The position numbers and the translations under genes were made by a program. The notes under the pieces were generated by a model. It saw only the letters and a program-made list of their open reading frames with translations, did not search any database and was not told the origin of the DNA. Positions 1 to 5,131 of a stretch of DNA of 5,131 bases are shown in pieces. How positions within the stretch are numbered: position 1 is the first letter of the stretch; each line of letters opens with the position of its first letter. This stretch comes from an uncultured Angelakisella sp. (GTDB taxonomy: Bacteria; Bacillota; Clostridia; Oscillospirales; Ruminococcaceae): the NCBI GenBank assembly GCA_934524965.1, contig CAKSYU010000061.1:1-5131 (forward strand). The letters are read 5' to 3'.

Positions 1-615
1 AGCATTGAAGTGGTCATTGCCGGCTATCAGAAGAAGAATGCCATTCTGACCGACCACGAAAAGTGGATCGTCTCCTACCATGAAATCGGTCATGCACTGG
101 TGGCTGCCTGCCAGAGCCACTCCGCGCCGGTACAGAAGATCACTATTATCCCCCGCACCTCCGGTGCCTTGGGCTATACCATGCAGGTCGATGAGGGGAA
201 CCACTACCTGATGAACAAAGAAGAAATCGAAAACAAGATTGCCACCCTGACCGGCGGTCGCGCTGCGGAGGAGGTCAAGTTTGGCTCCATTACCACCGGT
301 GCCTCCAATGATATCGAGCAGGCGACCCGTCTGGCGCGCGCCATGCTGACCCAGTACGGCATGAGCGATGAATTTGATATGGTGGCACTGGAAACGGTGA
401 ACAACCAGTATCTCGGCGGGGACACTTCTCTTGCCTGCTCTGCCGGTACACAGGCGGAGATCGACCGGCTGGTTATTTCCATCGTAAAGAACCAGCACGA
501 AAAAGCTTCTCAAATCCTGAACGAAAAGCGCGAAAAGCTGGACGAGCTGGCCAAATACCTGTATGAAAAGGAAACCATCACCGGCGAGGAATTCATGAAG
601 ATCCTGAACGGCTGA
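1..615 (+). CDS. ftsH: ATP-dependent zinc metalloprotease FtsH, C-terminal part (5' end outside window)
   Basis: The reading frame is open from base 1 to a TGA at 613-615, giving the last 204 residues of a protein that is normally about 600-700 residues long. The visible part is the M41 peptidase domain. The zinc-binding HExxH motif is present as HEIGH (visible residues 27-31), and the third zinc ligand of the family, the Asp of GASNDI, is at residue 104. The TGGRAAEE segment (84-91) and the YLGG segment are also typical. The AAA+ ATPase domain and the N-terminal membrane segments lie upstream of the window. FtsH is a membrane-bound hexamer that unfolds and degrades misfolded membrane proteins and selected regulators, using ATP. 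Most homologues have Ala where this one has Ile in HEIGH, which should not affect zinc binding. The C-terminus (GEEFMKILNG) is complete. The glycosyltransferase gene starts 22 nt later, so the two are probably co-transcribed. Confidence 0.95.
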   Translation, partial: SIEVVIAGYQKKNAILTDHEKWIVSYHEIGHALVAACQSHSAPVQKITIIPRTSGALGYTMQVDEGNHYLMNKEEIENKIATLTGGRAAEEVKFGSITTGASNDIEQATRLARAMLTQYGMSDEFDMVALETVNNQYLGGDTSLACSAGTQAEIDRLVISIVKNQHEKASQILNEKREKLDELAKYLYEKETITGEEFMKILNG

Positions 616-637
616 TGCATGGGGAAAGAGGCGCAGC

Positions 638-1465
638 ATGAACCTGTTATTCTGCATTAACGGGGGCTATATCGGCCCGCTTCTGGACTGTCTGTCCTCC
701 ATTGTGTTGCACGGCGGCGAGGCGCATTATGATGCTTATCTGCTCTCCTCCGATCTATCCGAGGAGGCGCAGCAAACACTTATGCAACAGGCGCCGGACG
801 CTGTCACTCTGCATTTTATTGCCGTCCCAAGGGAACTGTTCGATGGCTTCCCGGAAACGGAGCGTTACCCTCAGGAGATCTACTACCGGCTGGCTGCACC
901 GCTGCTGCTCCCGCCGGAGCTGGACCGTATCCTGTATCTGGACGCTGATATTGTTGTGATCAACCCGTTGGGGTCGCTGTACCGCAGCGATTTTGAGGGA
1001 AAGCTGTTCATGGCATGCACCCATACCCGGGAGCTGCTGACCCGTGCCAACAGCCACCGCCTTGGTCTGGAAAAGCCGGTTCCCTACATCAATACCGGTG
1101 TAATTATGATGGAGCTGAACGGTCTGCGGCAGGAGCTTGATTTGGGAGCGATCCGGCAATATGCCGCAGAACACTTTGATGCCCTGCTGCTGCCGGATCA
1201 GGATATCCTGACGGCGCTGTACGGCAGCCGGGTCAAGATGATTGACAGCCAGCTCTATAATCTGAGCGACCGAATTCTTGCCGTTTACAATGCCAATCCG
1301 GCTCACCCTCATCATAATCTTCACTGGGTGCGGCAGCATACCGTCATCATTCACTACTGTGGCCGCAATAAGCCATGGAAGTCCGGCTATGTGGGTATTT
1401 TAGATGTATTCTATCGGGAACTGAAGGAACAGCAAAAAATGATGTCTCCAACGGAAAAAAGGTGA
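638..1465 (+). CDS. Glycosyltransferase family 8 (LgtC/GspA-like)
   Basis: This 275-residue protein has the full set of GT8 hallmarks in the expected order: an N-terminal nucleotide-sugar binding fold, the metal-binding DxD motif in YLDADIVV (DAD at 102-104), YINTGVIMMEL (150-160), DQDILTALYG (187-196), and the C-terminal HYCGRNKPW (239-247), whose His is the second metal-ligand site in the LgtC family. GT8 enzymes are retaining, Mn2+-dependent transferases that move a sugar, often galactose or glucose, from a UDP-sugar to a glycan or lipid acceptor. The donor and acceptor cannot be told from sequence. I see no signal peptide or membrane helix, so it should act in the cytoplasm or at the inner membrane face. 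ATG 638 is preceded by GAAAGAGG at 624-631, well placed as a ribosome binding site. The gene starts 22 nt after ftsH with no visible promoter between them, and is followed by a terminator-like hairpin. A role in surface polysaccharide or glycolipid synthesis is an inference. Confidence 0.9.
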   Translation: MNLLFCINGGYIGPLLDCLSSIVLHGGEAHYDAYLLSSDLSEEAQQTLMQQAPDAVTLHFIAVPRELFDGFPETERYPQEIYYRLAAPLLLPPELDRILYLDADIVVINPLGSLYRSDFEGKLFMACTHTRELLTRANSHRLGLEKPVPYINTGVIMMELNGLRQELDLGAIRQYAAEHFDALLLPDQDILTALYGSRVKMIDSQLYNLSDRILAVYNANPAHPHHNLHWVRQHTVIIHYCGRNKPWKSGYVGILDVFYRELKEQQKMMSPTEKR

Positions 1466-1491
1466 AATCACACATTTTCCGGCGAAAGCGT

Positions 1492-1523
1492 CTGCCTTCC
1501 TGCTGCGGCAGGAGGGCAGTTTT
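1492..1523 (+). terminator. Rho-independent terminator after the glycosyltransferase gene
   Basis: A 12-bp stem (1492-1503 with 1508-1519, one G-T wobble) encloses the tetraloop TGCG and is followed by TTTT at 1520-1523. It begins 26 nt after the stop codon at 1465. The T-run is short, so termination may be partial. It probably ends the ftsH-glycosyltransferase transcript. Confidence 0.7.
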
Positions 1524-1527
1524 GTCG

Positions 1528-1596
1528 AAAAAGCAGGCTGCCCTGCGGGCTGCATGCCGTTTCTTGCCGCTCCCTGCGGCAAGCCACTGCTTTTTT
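1528..1596 (+). repeat. Larger palindromic element or second terminator ahead of the glyS promoter
   Basis: The outer arms AAAAAGCAG (1528-1536) and CTGCTTTTT (1587-1595) are perfect inverted repeats. Inside them is a perfect 8-bp hairpin, CTTGCCGC (1563-1570) with GCGGCAAG (1576-1583) and loop TCCCT, and also short GCAGG/CCTGC pairings at 1533-1546. The right arm ends in six T (1591-1596), and the left arm gives five T on the other strand, so it could act as a backup terminator in either direction. It could also be a small dispersed palindromic repeat with inverted ends. Only one copy is visible in this window, so the two options cannot be separated here. Confidence 0.5.
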
Positions 1597-1607
1597 GCCC
1601 TGTGATA

Positions 1608-1636
1608 TTGACTTATTTCCCGGTGGGAAGTACAAT
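1608..1636 (+). promoter_or_regulatory. Sigma-A type promoter of glyS
   Basis: The -35 box TTGACT (1608-1613) and the -10 box TACAAT (1631-1636) are separated by exactly 17 bp, and each differs from consensus at one position. Transcription should start near 1643, giving a leader of about 45-50 nt before the ATG at 1690. The spacer holds an inverted repeat, TTCCC-GGT-GGGAA (1617-1629). The promoter follows the terminator-like elements, so glyS appears to be transcribed independently of ftsH. Confidence 0.8.
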
Positions 1637-1673
1637 ATTATATTATGGTTATCAGCCTGCTTACGGGCGAGCC

Positions 1674-1680
1674 AAGGAGG
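1674..1680 (+). promoter_or_regulatory. Ribosome binding site that fixes the glyS start
   Basis: AAGGAGG lies 9 nt before ATG 1690. The in-frame ATG at 1645 would add 15 residues, has no comparable site, falls at or next to the predicted transcription start, and would place this sequence inside the coding region. The 1690 start is therefore preferred. Confidence 0.85.
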
Positions 1681-1689
1681 AAAGACAAT

Positions 1690-3120
1690 ATGAAGAATAC
1701 CGAAAAATCGATGGATACGCTGGTAAACCTGTGTAAAAACCGTGGGTTTGTTTACGCCGGCAGCGAGATCTACGGCGGTCTTGCCAACACATGGGATTAC
1801 GGTCCCCTGGGCGTGGAGCTGAAGAACAACATCAAGCGCGCCTGGTGGAAGAAGTTTATTCAGGAGAACCCCTACAATGTCGGTCAGGACGCCGCTATCC
1901 TGATGAACCCCCAGACCTGGGTCGCCTCCGGTCACCTTTCCGGCTTCTCCGATCCGCTGATGGACTGCCGTGAGTGCCACGAGCGCTTCCGTGCCGATAA
2001 GCTCATCGAGGACTGGTGCGCCAAGAACGACTTTACCCTGCCCCGTCCCATCGATGCCTTCTCTCAGGCGGAGATGAAGGACTTTGTGGAGGAGCACAAT
2101 ATCCCCTGCCCCACCTGCGGCAAGCACAATTTCACCGATATCCGCCAATTCAATTTGATGTTCAAGACCTTCCAGGGTGTCACTGAGGACGCCAAGAACA
2201 CCGTTTATCTGCGCCCCGAGACTGCGCAGGGCATCTTTGTCAACTTTGTCAATGTCCAGCGCACCACCCGCCGCAAGCTGCCCTTCGGCATCGGTCAGAT
2301 CGGTAAGAGCTTCCGCAATGAAATTACCCCCGGCAACTTCATCTTCCGTGTGCGCGAATTTGAGCAGATGGAGCTGGAGTTCTTCTGCCAGCCCAATACC
2401 GATCTGGAGTGGTTCCAGTACTGGCGCAACTTCTGCCATCAGTGGCTGCTCTCGCTGGGCATGAAGGACGAGAACCTGCGTCTGCGTGACCACGATCCCG
2501 AGGAGCTGTGCTTCTACTCCAAGGCGACCACCGACTTCGAGTTTATGTTCCCCTTTGGCTGGGGCGAGCTGTGGGGCGTTGCCGACCGCACCGATTACGA
2601 CCTGACCCAGCACCAGAACACCAGCGGCAAAGACTTGACCTACTTCGACCAGGAAAAGAACGAGCACTATATCCCCTATGTCATCGAGCCGTCCCTCGGC
2701 GTGGAGCGCAGCTTCCTCGCCTTCCTGTGCGACGCCTACGATGAGGAGGTGCTTGGTCAGGATAAGAGCGGCAAGGACGATGTGCGCACCGTGCTGCGCC
2801 TGCACCCCGCGCTGGCGCCCTACAAGGCGGCGGTGCTGCCCCTCTCCAAGAAGCTGGCGGATAAGGGTCGTGAGATCCAGCAGGAGCTTTCCAAGTACTT
2901 TATGGTGGATTATGACGACGCCGGCTCCATCGGCAAGCGTTACCGCCGCGAGGACGAGATCGGCACCCCCCTGTGCATCACCGTGGACTTTGAGACCGTC
3001 GGCGATGAGAACACCCCTGCCGACAACTGCGTGACCATTCGTGACCGCGACACCATGGAGCAGATCCGCCTGCCCATCAGCGAGCTGCGCAACTACATCG
3101 AAAAGAAACTGGAATTCTGA
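1690..3120 (+). CDS. glyS: Glycyl-tRNA synthetase, homodimeric (alpha2) class II type
   Basis: This 476-residue cytoplasmic enzyme charges tRNA-Gly with glycine using ATP. It is the single-chain type also found in archaea and eukaryotes, not the separate alpha and beta subunits of E. coli. The class II core is visible: a motif 1 region around [19 protein letters not shown] (35-53), the active-site segment RPETAQGIF (175-183), motif 2 around [20 protein letters not shown] (207-226) with Arg209, and motif 3 in [10 protein letters not shown] (333-342) with Arg340. Two CxxC pairs (C93/C96 and C140/C143) lie in the insertion between motifs 1 and 2 and may bind zinc. From about residue 365 to the end is the anticodon-binding domain ([19 protein letters not shown], then [22 protein letters not shown]). 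Length is normal and no catalytic motif is missing. Codon use is strongly biased to C-ending codons, as expected of a highly expressed gene. It has its own promoter and terminator and so is probably monocistronic. No T-box is visible upstream. Confidence 0.97.
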   Translation: MKNTEKSMDTLVNLCKNRGFVYAGSEIYGGLANTWDYGPLGVELKNNIKRAWWKKFIQENPYNVGQDAAILMNPQTWVASGHLSGFSDPLMDCRECHERFRADKLIEDWCAKNDFTLPRPIDAFSQAEMKDFVEEHNIPCPTCGKHNFTDIRQFNLMFKTFQGVTEDAKNTVYLRPETAQGIFVNFVNVQRTTRRKLPFGIGQIGKSFRNEITPGNFIFRVREFEQMELEFFCQPNTDLEWFQYWRNFCHQWLLSLGMKDENLRLRDHDPEELCFYSKATTDFEFMFPFGWGELWGVADRTDYDLTQHQNTSGKDLTYFDQEKNEHYIPYVIEPSLGVERSFLAFLCDAYDEEVLGQDKSGKDDVRTVLRLHPALAPYKAAVLPLSKKLADKGREIQQELSKYFMVDYDDAGSIGKRYRREDEIGTPLCITVDFETVGDENTPADNCVTIRDRDTMEQIRLPISELRNYIEKKLEF

Positions 3121-3139
3121 TTATCCCTATCAACAAAGC

Positions 3140-3174
3140 GATCCCCCTGCCGAAAAGCAGGGGGATCATTTTAT
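3140..3174 (+). terminator. Strong Rho-independent terminator of glyS
   Basis: A perfect 11-bp stem, GATCCCCCTGC (3140-3150) with GCAGGGGGATC (3157-3167), has loop CGAAAA and is followed by ATTTTAT. It begins 19 nt after the glyS stop. The gene at 3186-3623 converges on it from the other strand. The hairpin would also form in that transcript, but is followed there by GCTTTGTTG, a poor T-tract, so termination leftwards should be weaker. Confidence 0.92.
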
Positions 3175-3185
3175 GTATCAGAATA

Positions 3186-3623
3186 TCAGGACTTTACGCC
3201 GTAGGCAGCAAACTGGTGGAAATGCGTCAGCCGGTTCAGCTCGGCATCCCGCCAGTAAAAGCCGGTGTGATCCATGGTGATCGCCTGATCCTCGCCGGTC
3301 GTATCGTCCTCCATCATATAGCCAAATTCCAGTGCGGAGTAGGTGCCGGTGGAGACAACCGTATCCTTTGAACCGCCGTCGCCGGTATCCTCCACACGGG
3401 TGATCTCGTATCTGCCGTCGGTGTACATCTGGGCGTTGTAATAAATGTCCGCCCCTGCCGCCATATCGGACTGGTACAGCCCCGCCACATGCTCCAGCGG
3501 CAGCTTTTCCGCCTGCTGCTGGTTCAGCGAGATCATCAGCACCAATACCACGATGATGGCAGCAATCCACCCAAGGGCGGGGATCCGGTTCAGAGCGGCG
3601 TTTGCCTTGGTAAGCCAGTTCAT
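3186..3623 (-). CDS. Small membrane-anchored protein of unknown function
   Basis: The 145-residue product has a short basic N-terminus (K6, R13), one hydrophobic segment at about 14-33 (IPALGWIAAIIVVLVLMISL), and then a polar domain of about 110 residues. By the positive-inside rule the C-terminal domain should lie outside the cell. That domain is rich in aromatic residues and predicted strands with repeated turn-like segments (GLYQSD, YTDGRYEIT, STGTYSALEFGYM, TGFYWRDAEL), which suggests a small beta-barrel or beta-sandwich. It has no cysteine, no lipobox and no sortase motif. I do not recognise the family and assign no function. ATG 3623 is preceded by AAGGAGGG ending 6 nt upstream, an excellent ribosome binding site, and a promoter is visible further up, so the gene is probably expressed. 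It follows the MFS gene on the same strand after 138 nt and converges on glyS. Confidence 0.85.
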   Translation of the reverse strand: MNWLTKANAALNRIPALGWIAAIIVVLVLMISLNQQQAEKLPLEHVAGLYQSDMAAGADIYYNAQMYTDGRYEITRVEDTGDGGSKDTVVSTGTYSALEFGYMMEDDTTGEDQAITMDHTGFYWRDAELNRLTHFHQFAAYGVKS

Positions 3624-3642
3624 TCTGTTCCCTCCTTTTGGT

Positions 3643-3661
3643 CAGCGGTCGATAGCCGCTG
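3643..3661 (-). promoter_or_regulatory. Hairpin in the leader of the 3186-3623 gene
   Basis: CAGCGG (3643-3648) pairs with CCGCTG (3656-3661), extendable by one G-T wobble. It lies between the predicted promoter and the ribosome binding site at 3631-3638, only a few nucleotides from the latter. There is no T-run after it, so it is not a terminator. It may stabilise the mRNA or affect ribosome access; this is inference. Confidence 0.4.
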
Positions 3662-3674
3662 CGCTCTTAACTAT

Positions 3675-3704
3675 ATTTTACCAAACAGGGGGAGGGTGAA
3701 ACAA
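3675..3704 (-). promoter_or_regulatory. Probable promoter of the 3186-3623 gene
   Basis: On the minus strand, TTGTTT (3704-3699) is followed after 18 bp by TAAAAT (3680-3675). The -10 box is preceded by TGG, making an extended -10 (TGGTAAAAT), which offsets the weaker -35 box. The predicted leader to ATG 3623 is about 45 nt. Confidence 0.6.
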
Positions 3705-3761
3705 GCGTCTTTCTCCGAAAATGTTATATGAATTCCGTGTCGAAATCTTGTGGAAAATGTC

Positions 3762-4961
3762 TCAGATACTCTGCTGCGCCGCAAAGGGCTTGCCCATCAT
3801 GAAAATGACCAGCGCCAGCAGCATAGCGCCACCGCAGATGAAGCAGTACACCGGCACACCGACACTTGCCAGCAGGTAGCCGCCCGCCAGATTGCCCACA
3901 ATGCTGCCGATGCCCTGCGTAACCGCCACGCTGATAAGAATGGCACGCCCGCTGTACTGCGGCGGAAACAGTGAAGCGACATATTCAATATTGAAGCGCA
4001 GAAATCCGGCAAAACCGATGGAGAGAAGCACCTGCGTAGCCATGACGCCTGCCATGCTACGCAGCACGCCCAGCAGCAGAATACGCAGTCCCAGCGCCGA
4101 AAGGGAGGCGATAAACAGCACCGGCAGCTTCATGCCGCGCCGCAACAGGCGGCTGGCAAGGCGCATAAGCAGGAATTCGCCCACACAGTACAGGAACACC
4201 GAAAGCCCATAGGTGGAGGCATCGCCGCCGATATAGTTAATGATGACCTGCATAAAGCCATTGACCGAGCGGGTAGCAAAATAGTAGAGCGTACCGCAGA
4301 CGAGGAAGATGGCATAGGGGCGGCAGCTGAGCAGCTTCTTAAGGCTCGCCCAAAGGGTCTCGTTCTGTACCTCAGCGCTCTCCGTGATGGCGTCGGCTTT
4401 GAGCAGCGGCAGCCTTCTGGGGTCGGCAAAGGGCAATGCCAGCAGAATGGAAAGCGCCAAGGCGCCCAAGTGCAGCCAGAACAGGAAATCAATGCCCAAG
4501 GGGGCGATAAGATAGCCGGAAGCCAACGCAGTGACCGCATAGAAGATGGAGCCGGCGCTGCGGATCATACCGTAATCGATGCTTTCGTCCCGCAGCGTCA
4601 TCTGGTTGATCCATGCGTCGATGACACTGGCGGCGCAGTAATCCAGCGCCGAAACAATGGAGAAGGAAAGCATTGTCCACACAAATCCCTTGCCGAAGCA
4701 AAAGGGCAACAGCGGGGTAACGATCATGCCGCCCGCCGCCAATATGATAAACAGCCACTTGGGGGAAATGCTGCGGTCAATGAGCCGTCCGTAGATGGGA
4801 CCGGCGATCATCATGACCAAGTATTGCAGCATGGTGATGTAGCCGCACTGCACCTCGGTATAGCCGTAATCCAGCAGAATGGTGACGGTGTAAGCGTACA
4901 GCGAGCAGAAGCTGATAAAATAGGCTCCCTCCAGCAGGAACATATGGCGCCGGCGGCTCAT
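3762..4961 (-). CDS. Major facilitator superfamily transporter, MFS_1-like/PPP-type
   Basis: The 399-residue protein is almost entirely hydrophobic and shows about 12 transmembrane helices, roughly at 11-30, 39-60, 68-88, 93-118, 136-154, 159-178, 216-240, 250-272, 279-299, 303-325, 339-365 and 369-390, with a polar cytoplasmic loop at 179-212 between the two six-helix halves. The MFS motif A appears between helices 2 and 3 as GPIYGRLIDR (54-63). The segments DAWIN (115-119), YGMIRSAGS (130-138) and the SGRAILISV...GNLAGGYL stretch near helix 11 resemble the phenylpropionate permease (HcaT)/nucleoside-symporter-like branch. It should be a proton- or gradient-driven transporter in the cytoplasmic membrane; the substrate cannot be read from sequence. 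ATG 4961 is chosen because of a strong ribosome binding site. Longer in-frame starts, up to 5042, would run through an rRNA terminator into the 5S gene. No clear terminator follows the stop, so transcription may run on into the 3186-3623 gene. Confidence 0.9.
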   Translation of the reverse strand: MSRRRHMFLLEGAYFISFCSLYAYTVTILLDYGYTEVQCGYITMLQYLVMMIAGPIYGRLIDRSISPKWLFIILAAGGMIVTPLLPFCFGKGFVWTMLSFSIVSALDYCAASVIDAWINQMTLRDESIDYGMIRSAGSIFYAVTALASGYLIAPLGIDFLFWLHLGALALSILLALPFADPRRLPLLKADAITESAEVQNETLWASLKKLLSCRPYAIFLVCGTLYYFATRSVNGFMQVIINYIGGDASTYGLSVFLYCVGEFLLMRLASRLLRRGMKLPVLFIASLSALGLRILLLGVLRSMAGVMATQVLLSIGFAGFLRFNIEYVASLFPPQYSGRAILISVAVTQGIGSIVGNLAGGYLLASVGVPVYCFICGGAMLLALVIFMMGKPFAAQQSI

Positions 4962-4965
4962 GTCA

Positions 4966-4973
4966 CTCCCCCT
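4966..4973 (-). promoter_or_regulatory. Ribosome binding site that fixes the MFS transporter start
   Basis: The minus strand reads AGGGGGAG, then TGAC, then ATG at 4961. It is the only purine-rich site ahead of a start codon in this frame, and it excludes the longer reading frame that would extend into rRNA. Confidence 0.75.
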
Positions 4974-4998
4974 AACGGTAAAATATCTGTATATATGG

Positions 4999-5021
4999 AA
5001 AAACCACCCTATTGGGTGGTT
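4999..5021 (-). terminator. Rho-independent terminator of the rRNA operon
   Basis: On the minus strand, AACCACCC (5021-5014) pairs perfectly with GGGTGGTT (5009-5002) around loop AATA, and the sequence continues into a run of five T (5003-4999), partly in the stem. It begins 8 nt after the 5S rRNA 3' end, as expected for the end of an rRNA operon. Confidence 0.9.
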
Positions 5022-5029
5022 CATCCTAA

Positions 5030-5131
<102 letters not shown>

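Noticed and set aside
755..1354. A 199-codon minus-strand open frame inside the glycosyltransferase gene
   Set aside because: It is antisense to all the GT8 motifs and has no recognisable domain.
1645..1689. Upstream ATG start for glyS adding 15 residues
   Set aside because: It lies at or next to the predicted transcription start, has no ribosome binding site, and would put AAGGAGG inside the coding region.
1468..2805. A 445-codon open frame on the minus strand, antisense to the first part of glyS
   Set aside because: It opposes a fully conserved tRNA synthetase. The frame is open because of the C-ending codon bias of glyS, its translation looks like low-complexity Leu/Val/Gly-rich sequence with no family features, and it also runs through the two hairpins.
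4130..4758. Two overlapping alternate-frame open frames inside the MFS gene
   Set aside because: Their translations are rich in Arg, Ser and Cys with no domain features, which is typical of off-frame reading of a high-G+C membrane protein gene.

Overview
The window looks like chromosomal DNA of a Gram-positive anaerobe of class Clostridia, probably in the Oscillospiraceae/Ruminococcaceae (Faecalibacterium-Subdoligranulum-like). This is inferred from moderately high G+C, strong AGGAGG-type ribosome binding sites, a homodimeric glycyl-tRNA synthetase, a clostridial-type FtsH and a Firmicutes-like 5S rRNA. No sequence search was run, so the genus is a guess.

Left part, + strand: the C-terminal 204 residues of the membrane protease FtsH (1-615, start outside the window) are followed after 22 nt by a complete family 8 glycosyltransferase gene (638-1465), probably in the same transcript. 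Then come two successive hairpins (1492-1523 and 1528-1596) that look like a terminator followed by a larger palindromic element.

Centre, + strand: a near-consensus sigma-A promoter (1608-1636) drives glycyl-tRNA synthetase (1690-3120). The gene ends at a very strong Rho-independent terminator (3140-3174).

Right part, - strand: reading from the right edge leftwards there is the 3' part of a 5S rRNA gene (5030-5131), its terminator (4999-5021), a 12-helix MFS transporter (3762-4961), and a small membrane-anchored protein of unknown function (3186-3623) with its own promoter. The small gene converges on glyS, with the glyS terminator between them. The 5S gene is probably the end of an rRNA operon lying mostly outside the window.

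Most of the window is housekeeping: proteolysis, translation and rRNA. I see no CRISPR array, transposase, toxin-antitoxin pair, phage gene or defence system, and nothing that clearly forms a new biological system. The least explained items are the 145-residue anchored protein, the double hairpin between the glycosyltransferase and glyS genes, the lack of a T-box ahead of glyS, and the MFS gene placed only 37 nt after an rRNA terminator.
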